Source of the DNA: Welwitschia mirabilis
Taxonomy: Eukaryota; Gnetophyta; Gnetopsida; Welwitschiales
Assembly: GCA_051453625.1 (NCBI GenBank)
Contig: JBOZIK010000001.1
Location: 171,949,735 to 172,013,734 of the forward strand
Length of the DNA stretch: 64,000 nt
Direction of reading: 5' to 3'
How positions within the stretch are numbered: position 1 is the stretch's first letter; every line of letters begins with the position of its first letter. The translations under genes and the position numbers were made by a program. Below the pieces are notes generated by a model that made no database searches, had not been told where the DNA came from, and worked only from the letters and a program-made list of their open reading frames with translations. Shown piece after piece: positions 36,293-48,117 of the stretch.

Positions 36293-37561
36293 TGTTATAT
36301 TGTGAATTTATGAAATCCTTAAGTTCTTAAGAAAATCTTGTAAATAAAAAATTCTTGCACAAAATACACATTAGTATAGATGAGAGTTAACTTGAATGTC
36401 ATGATCCATTGAAGGCACTAGGTTAGAAGTCAGAGCATTAATTTTAGTGAATCATTTTTGACCTTTTTCCATTAAGTAAATGAAAATAAGAAATAATATA
36501 GAAACAAAATGCAAGCTAAATGCTAATGCAATGATTATAAATGAGATGTAAATGAAATAACTTTAAGTAATGAATCTATTTAACTACTAATATTTTTGTC
36601 ACTAAGATTAGCCTATATAACTTATATCAATTAGGAAAACTACCACTTAATCCTAGCAAACATAAGTTATAAAGCACATTGAATAGCATATGAATAAATG
36701 CAACTATTATAACTTCAAAAATGTAAGATGCAATGAAATGCAAGTACTCAAATTAATAATATCAACCTATTAAATGTTGCCTTTATGATTTAAAACAACT
36801 ATGAAACTATCATAAAATCATAATCAACATAAATCATAAGGAATATATACATAATAGAAGTAAAGTAATCTTTCATTAATCTTAAAATTAACATCTACTT
36901 ATAAAGAAGTCACATCTCAATGGAGGATACATAGGCCAACACTAAGGAAGACTTCTCTCTGTATCATAGGATGAATCTCTTACCCTCTAATCTTCCATCA
37001 CAATATTTTCTAGTACAAAAATATGGTTTTTGGAGTGAGAGAAAGGGGTATTTATAGTTCTACATGAAATATTTTGAAATAAAACCCTAGAAGTTAGAAA
37101 TGAAACCCTAGCATCCCAAATGGAGTGCATGACATCACTACAATGATATTTCATTTATTCATATAAAATAATTATTATCCTAACTATCATCTAAATAATT
37201 ATGATAGATGACACCTCACAATAAAAGACGACTCATCAGTTTCTAGCCCCCTTCCATGTTAGCATCCCTATCAACTCCAAATGTACTATTATTTACTGGT
37301 TTTCATCTAGAAGATGATGTGCACAACATTCTCCTGAGTTCTTGAATTAAGGAAATTAGTCTTCTAGATAATTGAGCTTATCCTCCAAATGTTAAGTATT
37401 AGAATTCACCTAAAATGCTTTTAAGATGCTAAGGATTAGACATTTATGTGGTCATCCCATTAGTTCTTCATAATTGTTGAAACTCCACTTAAACCTGTCT
37501 CAATGTCCTACAAAAATACTCAAAATGCATCATTAAATACATATAATTTGATATTATTACA
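36293..37561 (-). repeat. 3' LTR of element B
   Basis: It starts tgttatattgtgaattt and ends ttacata-side at attaca on the plus strand; the partner LTR is at 46374-47621. A TATA box on the minus strand (ctataaatacc, 37047-37057) is kept in all three LTRs of this family. A motif tcatctagaagatga lies at 37303. The interior beside it reads, on the minus strand, a purine-biased aagtgaaggacta, the likely polypurine tract. Confidence 0.85.
37047..37057 (-). promoter_or_regulatory. LTR TATA box, element B 3' LTR
   Basis: Minus-strand ctataaatacc, identical in the partner LTR (47129-47139) and in D's LTR (48625-48635), despite divergence around it. Confidence 0.65.
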
Positions 37562-39205
37562 TAGTCCTTCACTTAGTCTTGTCAGTCCCTGAAAAAGTAA
37601 GTGAACAACTATAAATTTTGAGCCAAACTGACTAAGATAAACATTAACTAGGAAAATGTAAGCTATGTTTGAAAATATCATATGCAAGATTAAATGTCAA
37701 AATTTGATAGACTAGATGTATTACCTTAGCTGAGTGTGCAATTGTACTATCATTTTGGATGTATCTAGATGATGATGAAGATGACAAACTTTAAAAATGA
37801 AATATGAAGATCAATTACTTGTGAAATATGACCATTAGAAGATAAAAATCAAAGCACCTATAAAACTACATTAGCCCTTCATTTAAAAAATTTGGCATAT
37901 TGAAAAAAATAGAAATTAAATGTCATACATAAAAATCATCATAAGATATAACCATAATAACTTAAAAAATGATTATGATTATGTATATTTAAAATAATAA
38001 TAACTCAAAATTATGTTTGTAAATTAATCAGTGAGTATAATCCATAAGAGATAAATATATAATCATAACATCACTCTCCTAGTCCATGGTCTCCTAAATA
38101 TTTTGGGTTACACCTGCGAGAAGATTTTGTAACTACTCTGCTGTATCTTGCTAAATAATACACATAATGCATATCTTATAAATAATATAAAATTATAACC
38201 AGACCAACATATCATATATATGTATTGTGAAAGCTCAAAATGATTCTTGTAAATAAAATATTTACCCAAAAATATCACCTAATATATCCTACCCTCCATA
38301 GTTAAAATAAATCTATCCTATATTATGATAATGAAAGAAGAAGTTATTGTTGTTCGAGTTGTCATCTAGATAACAAATGTAGGATAATGATTAGTAAAGA
38401 AAGAGTTGATAAAATAGTGAAGTTCAAGTAGAGCCAGATAGTTAATGATAGTAATAGTAAGGCCTCAAAAATCATTATGAATTTCAAAAGATGGGTAAAA
38501 GCCAAGAAATTGTTACTAATAAAGCATGGAAAGGAGGAGAATATAAGGTAGAGAAAGAAGTATCAGGATAGGGTAGTGATAATGTACCAAGTAGGAAGAA
38601 GAAATGTTAAGGAAAAATCCTCAGATGTACCCAAACTTAAAAGCATTCAAGATTAGCAGTGGATGTGTCAAACTTAAAAAGGTGAAAAAAAGTATCATTA
38701 TGAATTAAAGGAATGTCATTTATTAAAGTGCTAAAATAAAGTTAACCCTATGAATAAAAACTATGACTGAAACAAAATTATAATAAGAAAACTACTAAAT
38801 GATCAAATTCTAAATATTATAATTAAAAAGTACAAAAATAACTTTGAAATATCAAGTAAAATGATTAAATAAAACAAAATAAAAAAATGAATAACTAAGA
38901 AAATAAAGAAGATTGTGTACCTATCCTAAATTCTAATCTAGCAAAGTCCCTTATTAAAAATCATACAATTACTTGATTAATGATGCATGACATAATGTAA
39001 AAAGTTTATAAAATACCACTCGATTAGGTAGTGATGATGCTAAATAGTTCTAATGTTATAACTTAATGAATGATAAGATCAAACGCTACTCTAAAATGGA
39101 ATCATCTACTTCCATTTCAAAATGCACTAGAATCCCAAAAAAATGAAATGATTATGTGAAAGTACTATATACATAATAAGTCTAGAAACAAGCAATGCCT
39201 TTTAT
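37562..39205 (-). other. 3' trailer of element B
   Basis: No REFY-type ORF like those of A and C is recognisable. Motif copies gtatctagatgatg (37761) and gtcatctagataac (38361) occur here. A purine-rich stretch at 38330-38640 is the least AT-rich part and is unassigned. Confidence 0.5.
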
Positions 39206-39405
39206 GATACCAGAGACATCACTGATCCATAACCTCTAAGTGATAATTATTTCCATAATAAGGGGAGTGTAACCACTTTTATAGGAATAAGGACCCATAA
39301 AGCATGGCTAATTGACCCCCTAGTGGAGTTCCCATAGCTACCAACATTACCAAAGTTCCTCTCAGAAAAATTTACCCCAGCGTGATAACACATCATAAAA
39401 ATCAT
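39206..39405 (-). promoter_or_regulatory. Conserved post-pol block, element B copy
   Basis: Plus-strand phrases aaggacccataaagcatg, accccctagtggagttcc and tttaccccagcgtg align with C (56473-56680) over nearly 200 bp and with A (7135-7290) over the core. It is non-coding in every frame I tried. Confidence 0.55.
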
Positions 39406-39699
39406 GTTTTTAGCTCAGATACAAAAGATCCCAATCAATATTTTTTCATTTTTTATTTTTTTTCCCTGAAGTAAATCCTACATGACGAAGTAATGTTAAA
39501 GACAAGGATGAATTAATGAAATGAGAAATAAGGGAGAACATTCTTTAGACAATCAAAGACTCACACCATTGAAAGAGAATACAAGAACCAAAGTGTCTTA
39601 CTTCAAAATGAATTTAATAGATATACGAATGTTTTAAGATTAGGTAAATTTAATCTTATCACTTTGAAATACTCAAGTAAAAATTACCTATCATAGTAA

Positions 39700-40960
39700 C
39701 TTCATAAAGTAATACATAAGTCAAGTTAAAGATGTTCAAGTGATAGCATGACATCCATCAAAGGAATTGACTAAGGAAGAATTTAGACAACAATAGAAGA
39801 AATTCCTTTTCATCAAGTGGGGATTCTAAGATAAGTGCTTCTATCATGTTTAAGGTTTAATCAGTAGGTGATTCATATATTTTTAGCCTTTATTCATTAA
39901 CTTTCTAAATTTTCCTAGTGTTTAGATCGAAAATTTAGATCGAAAATTTCAACTGAGCCATTAGAATATACTTTTTTTAAAAGATAGTGATTAATTATTT
40001 AAAGGTTAACATGTTATGTGAAAGATGAACTTGAATATTATATAAAATAACTGGTTTACTTGGCTCAAATTATTTATGAGTTATCTTTTTATCATATTTA
40101 AACTTGGCTTGGGATTTATGAATAAGTTAATAATGTATAACATAGGTATGTTTTTCATCTAGGTGATTACATTAGGCTAATCGAGTCTTAAGATTTTTAT
40201 CTAAGTTTACAAGATTAAGTTGATGAATAGATCGATAAGAGTTATAACAAACATCAAGTAGCAAGACACAAACTTTTCTGTACACAAGTTCATAAGGTAA
40301 AAGGCCAAGATAATTTCATCAAGTAGTACAATAAGCCTAAAGAATATCATTAAGTTTATAAGCCTAAGCTTTATTATTAATAGAGACAAGTTTTTGAAGC
40401 ATCTTCTTAATTTTCCTATTTGCATTTTTATCTTGGCTAATGGATTAGAGGGGATAAGCAAAAGTAATTTAATGTTCAATTCCAATGGATAAGAGAATTT
40501 TTTAAAAACAATAATTGATGAAATGGATTCCTTAATCACTAATTATGATTCTAGAAAAAGTAAAATAGTGAATGATATGAGTCTAGACAAAATTATATAT
40601 GGTTCAAGCATCATTTGTTGTAGTAGAAATACATTTAACCCATTTAATAACATAATTAATAACCACTAAGATGTAATTTTTATCATGAGAAGGTGGTTTT
40701 CTAGGGCCTATAAAGTCATTCCTGTAATAGTCAAAAGGTTCACATTCAAGGATAGGTTTAAGGAGCATATCTTAAAAGTGAGTTAGGTTATCATAATGTT
40801 GACAAACATCACATCTTATAGTAAAATAAAAAAAATCCTTAAAAAGATAGGTCAATAGAAACTAAAGTGGAGAATTTTCATTGCAGTTTTTTAGCCACTA
40901 AAGTATCTCCTACATACTCTACCATAGAAAAAAAGGTTAAGGATGTTAGTATTTTTCTAA
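39700..40960 (-). pseudogene. Integrase remnant, element B
   Basis: From the N-terminus: a zinc-binding area near 40790-40930 is badly worn, then ILECEPFDYYRNDFIGP near 40720 begins the core. A phrase ILVVINYVIKWVK (about 40650) and IIISD-x-G-x-HFIN (about 40530) carry the second catalytic region. ANRKIKKML-type residues near 40400 match the 'NREIK-IL' helix. A 13-bp tandem pair (39921-39946) sits in the C-terminal part. A minus frame of 110 codons at 40207-40539 is mostly in another phase. Confidence 0.75.
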
Positions 40961-41198
40961 TCTAGCATACATTTATGCATGATTTAGGCTTTTAACCTAT
41001 GGTAAATATGGGGATCATTCCAATCATAATTGCTAATCATATGAAGAAAAGATTTTCATTGATTATGGGTCCAATGCTGAGGTGTCTTTATGGTAACAAG
41101 GTAACTCATAATGTTAGCATACCTAGGAGCAGGGTGAGTAGAGGAGATGCCATAGAGTTATTTAATAGTAAATAGTTATTCATTAAGAAAGTAATAAT

Positions 41199-41286
41199 TT
41201 ATTGGTAATTTATCAAGAGAACAATAAAGTTGAGATAAGTGATTTGCCACAATGTTATGTTTTTTAGCTTTGTCAATGATGATAAG
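41199..41286 (-). pseudogene. C-terminal end of RNase H, element B, cut off by the LINE
   Basis: On the minus strand IIIDKAKKHNIVANHLSQL matches 'I-DK-G-EN-VADHLS-L', the standard end of the gypsy RNase H domain. It is separated from the rest of RNase H by the LINE insertion. Confidence 0.75.
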
Positions 41287-41296
41287 ATTGCATTCT

Positions 41297-41912
41297 CTCT
41301 CTTTTTTGAATCAGAAAAGAAATGTATATTACCATTAAAAGAACTCATTACAATATACTCTAGGCATTTATAAAGGGTCAAAGGCCATAAAACTCTCTAT
41401 ATCATTATGTCTATACAATTAGCATCAATTCCTTTCCAATATCCTCCCACCTTTTACTTATGTTTTGAAAGACTCTAGTGTTCCTTTCTCTTTGTATACT
41501 ATAAATAGTAGCAATAAAGACTTCCCTACCCTCTTTATAAATTGTGCTCCTCTCTTAATTGTCTTAGAGAATCAAAACAAAAGATGAAAACAACTTGTAC
41601 ATCTATGATTTAACTTTAGAAAGTAAAAAACAAAAGACCAAAGATATTGTGCAAAAGAACAATGAAATAACAAGTGATTAATAATATCAAGCTGCTGCAA
41701 ACATAAAGCATAAAGAGTTTCCACCCACATACCCTAAGAGGCCAAGATATATTTGGATAAAAACTTATCATGAGCTGTTATCTAGTAAATAAAAGCATGC
41801 CTGGGAAAGGAGAGCACTTTCATACTATCTTACATAAAACCATCTTATCCTTTAGTTGTAACATCATTGATAGATCTTCCTCAAATAGAATTTACCTTGC
41901 AAGCTCTAGTAA
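41297..41912 (-). mobile_element. 5'-truncated LINE (L1-type), 3' end with zf-RVT region
   Basis: The minus strand reads FPRHAFIYQITAHDKFLSK-like residues (one stop read through), then CLQQLDIINHLLFHCSFAQ followed by YLW, the zinc-finger region at the end of plant L1 reverse transcriptases. Then come FIATIYSIQRERNTRVFQNI-like residues, the typical tail 'AATVY-IW-ERN-R-F'. It lies between the RNase H phrase QEFN and IIIDK, contiguous in element C. Flanks attgcattct (41287-41296) and attgaattct (41913-41922) fit a 10-bp target duplication with one mismatch. The 3' end has a short A-rich tail. Confidence 0.8.
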
Positions 41913-42300
41913 TATTGAATTCTTGCATGATAAGGATTCACCTAATAAGTCTAGCACTAGTATCTTTCTTGGTAATAAGGTAATGTATAACTACATAATC
42001 TATGTAATCATTGATATGAAAGCTAAGAAGATAGTATCTAAGGTAATCAAGGCAAAAGATAATGGCAAGCATTTCTTTTTTAGTGGTAGTGTAGTTACTA
42101 TAAACCTTAGATAAATTTTTACTAATGTAAGATATAACTTTAAAACTTTTTTCATATTTTGACTTAAGAATCTCATCCATAGCAATGTTATAAGAGTTAC
42201 ATATAAATTAAAGATTCTTAGTCTAATTAGGTTCCATTATAAGATGTTTAGAAGAAATTTTATTTTTAAGTGTTTCAAAAGCAAGTAAATATGAGTCATT
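41913..42300 (-). pseudogene. RNase H remnant, element B
   Basis: An 80-codon open frame (41938-42180) contains FKVISYISKNLSKVYSNYTT and KKEMLAIIFCLDYLRYYLL, then IDYVVIHYLITKKDTSARLI, colinear with C's RNase H. The first catalytic Asp region upstream is worn. The frame ends in QEFN at the LINE target duplication. Confidence 0.85.
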
Positions 42301-42379
42301 CCAATCAAACTTAGCTATTTTCTCAAGTAATGAGTAAAGAGGTTTAAAAATCTTAGCATAGTCCTAGATAAAATGGTAA

Positions 42380-43030
42380 TAGAATCTAGCATGACAAGAA
42401 AAGATCTAAATTGTTTAATACTAGTTAGAATATTAAGGTTTCAAATGATTCCAAATTTTATGAGTCCATTTTAATTCCCTCGCTAGAAATATGATGACCT
42501 AAAACAATCTCATTATTAACAAGAAAAAATGTTTTTTCCAACTCAAGTATAGGTCCCTTTCTATAGATCTATTTAAGATTCCTCTGTTATATCAGAGAAG
42601 ATTTTCATCATTGCACATTGAAAAGTTCTAGGGCACTACAAAGTTGAAGGGGAATTTTTATAAAGATAAAGGTTTCAAAAGGGGAAGTTAAGGTTGATTT
42701 TTCTTAGTTCTTACTAGCTATGTAAACCTGATTATAACTACTATATTCATCAAAAAATAGTAGTAGGCATGTCCTTAAATTCATCAAATACTTGATCTAA
42801 AAAGAGTAAATGGTAATGATCCTTCTCAGTAATCTCATTAAGTTTTCTAAAGTCAATACACATCCTCCACTTTCCATCCTTCTTAGGTACTATCATTAAT
42901 GGCTAATCCACTTACTATCAGACATAGCATAAATAATTTCAGCATTCATAAGTTTAATAATTATAAGTTTAATGACTTTCTTAAGAATTAAGTTAAATCT
43001 TGATTAGGATTGCCTAACTAATTTAGTTTT
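42380..43030 (-). pseudogene. Reverse transcriptase remnant with catalytic loop deleted, element B
   Basis: The fingers region reads AEIIYAMSDSKWIS near 42920, with KDGKWRMCIDF-type residues in a neighbouring phase. Past MMKIFSD (about 42600) the expected FMDD loop and following helix are missing: the frame goes within a few codons to residues that normally follow some 30 positions later. This looks like a deletion of about 80 bp at about 42575. The protein could not catalyse. Confidence 0.75.
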
Positions 43031-43599
43031 ATCTTTAAGGTAGATTTTATGTTAAACTATGGAAGGTGGAATGGCAGATAAATCCTTATAGGTTCAAGTA
43101 AAAGCATTTTCCTTAAAAGTTAAAATTGAGAATAAGTTGGATTCTTATTGATGGGTAAGATGTTTACTTATCACCAAGGGTTTCATAAGATTATTGAATA
43201 AAAAGATGTATTTTAAACATTTAAGTAATTATTTCAATTCTAACTTGTAATCTACATTTACTATTATTGGACACCTGTTATTGACTGTTATCCAATACTT
43301 TCTTCTAGATGATAGTAATGGATGGTATCCCTCATCAAAATGATTTTTAGTTGATCCTACATGTTTAACTTCTTCATAATTTAAAACTTCTTCATCCTTA
43401 TGATTGAAATAATTTATTTCAGTTGGATCATCATATAAAGGTAGCTCATGTAGCATTTTTAATCTCTCTTCAATTGGGTAATGTTGTAAAAATAAATTTG
43501 GTTTAATTTATTCTTTTAAATTTCAATCATTTATCATATATTTCTCATTAGTATTAAAAACTCTAATAGTGAATTTCTTATTACTCATATGACATTTCA

Positions 43600-44010
43600 T
43601 CATTATAGATCGTGTGTTAATAATAGAGTAGGTGGTTGCATAAAAGGCTCTTTGTAAGAGTAGTGAATAATCTTAGTCATATTCTACTTTCATAATAACC
43701 ACATCTATGGGGTGGAAAGCTTATCCTATTTGGATGACTAAGTCTTTAATGATCTTTAAGGGTTCTTAATTAAAGTATCAGCTAACTCTAAAACAATTCA
43801 TATAGGTTTTTTTTTAATACATATGTGAAGAGACATGATGTTTACACTTGATCCTATATTCATAAAGCCTTTTATAATTCTTTTGTTTTCTTTCAAAGTA
43901 ATACTCATTGTTGCTATCCTAGGATCTTTGAATTTGGAACACTTTTGCTTAACTAAGTTGGAGATAGATTATGAAAGGAAGACCTTACTAGAGATGGTAT
44001 TCTTTTTTTA
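43600..44010 (-). pseudogene. Aspartic protease remnant, element B
   Basis: A minus-strand phrase ATMSITLKENKRIIKGFM precedes NIGSSVNIM, the retropepsin core. The catalytic Asp is Asn (codon at 43858-43860), a G-to-A change. Residues matching the flap and 'ILGRPF' regions continue towards 43630 with shifts. Confidence 0.75.
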
Positions 44011-44019
44011 TTCTAACTA

Positions 44020-45900
44020 AGTCTTTCCATAACTTAGCATACTTAGGATTTTATTATAAGAGTTTCCAAAAGGATAAGTTGATGCTAACTTATTACATTA
44101 AAACTTTTAAGTATTCCTTAAAGATAGGATTTGTGTTAAATATATCAAGCTAAGGGGTAGTTGATTTGTTTTCTTATGAATAATTTTTTGTGATAGGCTT
44201 ATCTTTAAGAGGTAAAGGAAAGTTATGTGTTTCTAAGATTTTTACATCATCTTGCTCCTTATCTTTTCAACATTTTCCAAAGTTGAAGTGTCATAGGTAG
44301 GTGGTGTTATATCATTTTCACTTCTAATCACCACCTTCTAATCTTTCTTAACTTCATTTAGGATTGGTAAAGGTTGAGATGAAAAAGACCCTTTTAGTCG
44401 TTGGTTAGTTAAAATCATTTGTTAAAGTATAGTAACTAAGTTTTTAATGTTATTACTTTAATTTTCAGTGGCTATGTTGGTTATTTCTTGAATTTTTCTC
44501 AACTCCTATATTGAGTCTCTAAGTGAATCATTTTGATTTTATTGAAAATTTGAGGTACTTATTTGAAATTTAGAGTTACTTAATTGAAAATTTGAATTTT
44601 TGAGTCTATTCTCAAAAGGTCAAAAATTTGGATACCCACTCATTCTTTACTGATATTGTGATGGATTTCTAAAGTTGGAAGGATTTTGGTTGAATGCATA
44701 TACTTCTTCAAATATCTTCTCTTTACATATTGATAATAAGAGACATTCCTTTATTGAATGAGAGTTTTCTTCACATAAATCACATGTTGAAATTACATTC
44801 CTCTCATTTGTTACCTTTGCATCAACTATTATTTAAATGTATTTCTCTAAAGTAGTAGTGAAATTTTTAATCATATTAGTTAAATTACATTTTTCATCCT
44901 TCTTATTATGCCTTACTTCTTTTAAGTCTTTTATGATTTAACCTACAGTTTAATTTTCTCTAGATTTAGTTTTGATCAAGTTTGACTTATCTCAACTAGA
45001 TTTTTCAATAACTTTCATGATTCATTTCTATCATAAGAAAAATATACAAGTTATTTTGTTTGACTATCTAATCCACTAAAAAAATAATCTATCAACTCTT
45101 ATTTAGAAAATCCATCAACAAAGTTGGAATAAATAAATATAATAAATCATTCATAAGTTATAGCATAATATTCATGGGGTTATTTTTAAAAGTTAATGAC
45201 CTCCTTCCTTCTTTTTTTCATGGTGCTTTCACTCATAAATCTTTTAATAAAAGCTTCTTACGCTTGATTCCATGACTTAAGACTTTTGCATGGAATGGTT
45301 CTAAGTTAAAGTTTAGCTTTTTTTTAAGTGTGATAGGAAAGATAACCATATAAGTTTGATACTAATTCATTTCTTTCCATTTCCTGAGATAAGAAAAAGT
45401 TATTCTATATCAGCTAGATGTTGAAATGAGTCCTCTTCAAGTTTTCTCAAAAATATTTGGTATACACTTAAGTTTCTAAGTTCTACATCATCATTAAGAT
45501 CTAAGTGGAAAGGATTTTGGATCTCATGCTTTCTATTAACTATCAAATCTCTAAGTAAAGAATTTGCATTTGAAGTAGATGTTCTTACATGGTCGATATA
45601 CGAGACAAAGTGTTTTTTTTTTATGTTGATTTTGACATAAATAAAGAAGAAATAAAATGATTTGCTTCTCTTCTATCATTGTTACAATTTTTTTCCTGAA
45701 AAATTTGATTTTGAAATAACAAAAGTAGAAAAATATTATTCTTCTATCCTTGGAATTTTCATACCTAGAATGTGCATACCTAGATTTTTCTCAAAGTTAA
45801 ATAAGCCTTCTTTAAAGCTTTCTTCAATCAAACTCTACTCCCTCTAATATTTCATATTTTTATCAAAATTCACCATGTTCCTGCATACTCAAAAATGCAT
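44020..45900 (-). pseudogene. gag remnant with intact zinc knuckle motif, element B
   Basis: The zinc knuckle at 44743-44784 reads CDLCEENSHSIKEC, a complete C-x2-C-x4-H-x4-C, the only intact one in the window. The capsid core lies at about 45100-45620, with SLKSWNQA then EAFIKRFMSESTMKKRRKEV, matching the gag core of C. Stops and shifts are common. The N-terminus near 45900 is only estimated. Confidence 0.75.
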
Positions 45901-46352
45901 AATGGTTATCATCTTGACCATCATTCAAATGATATTAGAGATAATCAACAAATATATTTTGTAGAAATAAAGAAAAATGAACTAGAAAAAGAAAAAAAAG
46001 AAAGAAAAAAGAAAGAAAGAAATAGAAATAGAAATAAAAATACTAACAATAATCTACTTAATCATCTAGAAAATTGAGGAGATAATGTTGACCTTACTAT
46101 GCTATCAAAAATAGAAAAATAGAATTGCAGAAAGAAAAACACAAAAAAATTAAATTGCAAATGTTCATTTGTTCATGTTATCTGGATGACAAAGAGGATG
46201 ACAGGGCTTATTAACTATATGAATAAAATTTCAGAAATTAACCTATAAAATTTAAAATAAAAAAAGTACAATACTACTTCAAATAAATAACCTGAATTGA
46301 GATTCAAGGTACTTATCTGATATAGCAATAATCATATAGCTCCTTGTGGTCT
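45901..46352 (-). other. Leader of element B
   Basis: AT-rich. It contains a motif copy ttatctggatga (46178-46189) followed by a ggatgac half. The 60-codon plus frame at 45895-46077 is a low-complexity Lys/Glu/Asn run, not a gene. Confidence 0.5.
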
Positions 46353-46370
46353 TTCCCAGCAATAGTACAA
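46353..46370 (-). other. tRNA-Asp primer binding site, element B
   Basis: ttcccagcaatagtacaa against tccccggcaacggcgcca: seven differences, six of them C-to-T or G-to-A. It lies three bases from the LTR. Confidence 0.8.
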
Positions 46371-46373
46371 AAA

Positions 46374-47621
46374 TGTGATGATGTGAATTTATGCAATTCT
46401 TAAGTCCTTAAGAAAATCCTATAAATCACAAATTCTTACACAAAACACATACTAATACAGATGAGAGTTAATCTAAATGCCATAATCTAATGAAAGCACT
46501 AGGATAGAAGTTAAAGAATTAACTTTAGTAAAATATTTTTGGGGTTTTTCTATTAAGTAAATAAAAATAAGAAATAATGTAGGAATATAATACAAGATAA
46601 ATGCTAATGTAATGCTTATAAATGAGATGTAAATTAAATAACTCTAAGTATTAAATCTATTTAACTAACAATATTTTTGTTATCACGATCAGTCTATATA
46701 ACTTAGATTAATTAGAAAAACTATCACTTAATCCTAATTAACGTAGTTATAAATCACATTGAATGGAATATGAATAAATATAACTATAATAACTATGAAA
46801 ATGCAAGATGAAATGAAATGTAGGTACTTAAACTAACAATATCAACCTATCAAAGGTTACTCTTATGATCTAAAATTAACTATGAAGCTATCATGATATC
46901 ATAACCAACATAAACTATATGGTTGATACACATAATAAAAGTAAAATAATCTTTTATTAATCTTAAACAAAGCATCTACTTATAAAGAAGCAAAACTTCA
47001 ATGAAGGATATATAGCCTAATACTAATAAAGACTTCTCTTTGTAGCATAGAATGGATTTCTTACCTTTTGATCTCCCATCATAAAATTTTCTAATATAAA
47101 AAGATGTTCTCAGAAGTGAGGGCAAGAGGGTATTTATAGTTCTACATGGAAGGTTCTAGAATAAAATCTTAAAAGTCAAAAATAAAATCCTAGTAGCCTA
47201 AATGGAGTGCATGACTCCATTACAAAGATAATTTGTTTATTCATATAAAATAATTATTTTATTGTCTATAATCCAAATGATTATGGGATATGATGCCTTA
47301 TAATAAAAGATGACTTATCACTAGTCTTAGTCCATGCCAACATCCTTATTAGCTCTGAATGTATTGTTATTTAGTAACTGTTATCTAGATGACGACATGG
47401 ATAGAATCCTCTTAAGTTCTTCATTGAGGGAAATTAATATTCTAGATCATTGAGATCTTCCTTAGACTGCTAAGTATTAGAATTTACATGAAATGCCTTT
47501 AAATATGCTAAGGATTGCACATTTCCATGATTATTCCATTAGTTATTCAAAATCATGAGAACTCCACTTATAAAAGTACTCAAAATACCCCATCAAATAC
47601 ATATAATTTAGCATTACAACA
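46374..47621 (-). repeat. 5' LTR of element B
   Basis: It starts tgtgatgatgtgaattt and ends gcattacaaca. The TATA box on the minus strand is at 47129-47139, and a palindrome-family copy ttatctagatga at 47381-47392. The right end is fixed by the target duplication ctcgt. Confidence 0.85.
47129..47139 (-). promoter_or_regulatory. LTR TATA box, element B 5' LTR
   Basis: Minus-strand ctataaatacc; it would drive transcription of B from this LTR. Confidence 0.65.
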
Positions 47622-48117
47622 CTCGTATAAAATGAAGTAATTACATTAGTTTATATAACCATAGAGAAAGCTACTAATATCATTATTAGAACACATGTTG
47701 AGAGAAGTTCTAGAATTTCCAATTTAAACTTGGATTAACAATGAGTTTATTTAAACTCATTGTTTTCTTGTACATTAGGGGATTCATTTTATTTTTGAGT
47801 CATATTCGAATTTACTATTGATCCTAGTCATATGAGATGTATAGCATAATTTTATCTTAGTAATATGGGATATGCAGTATACTTTTTCGATTTGGAATTA
47901 TAGGGATGTGTAATGTACATAACAATTCATATCTATTATGATATGTGTAGTCATAAATTAACTACTTCTTACATGAAGTAATTCATCTACACAATAACTC
48001 CTTTAAGGAGGTTTTATTATAGGTTGCATTTCCAAGATTCTCCTTTGGCACTCAAGTAGTTCATTAGGAAAAAAATAGATTTGTACATTGAGGGGGAATT
48101 ACTAAGGTTTGTATGCA
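47622..48117 (+). mobile_element. Element E resumed: 3' end with polypurine tract
   Basis: It begins with B's target duplication ctcgt. The sequence is AT-rich, consistent with a 3' untranslated region, and carries attgagggggaatta (48087-48101), a typical copia polypurine tract that would immediately precede the 3' LTR. Only about 16 bases follow before element D starts, so E's 3' LTR, if present, would be to the right of D. Confidence 0.6.

Larger units (their letters stand above)
36293..47621 (-). mobile_element. Element B: Athila-like Ty3/gypsy, both LTRs present
   Basis: About 11.3 kb on the minus strand: LTRs at 36293-37561 and 46374-47621, primer site at 46353-46370, then gag, protease, RT, RNase H, integrase and a trailer. 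The LTRs differ at roughly one base in six by eye over their first 160 bp, so the insertion is old. It is inserted in copia element E. RT lacks its catalytic loop and a LINE fragment splits RNase H from integrase, so it cannot move by itself. Confidence 0.9.

Noticed and set aside
40207-40539. 110-codon minus frame as a new gene
   Set aside because: It lies over the integrase core of B; the recognisable integrase residues are mostly in a neighbouring phase of the same stretch.
41770-42114. 114-codon plus-strand frame
   Set aside because: It overlaps the antisense of B's RNase H and the LINE end, both of which have clear family motifs on the minus strand.
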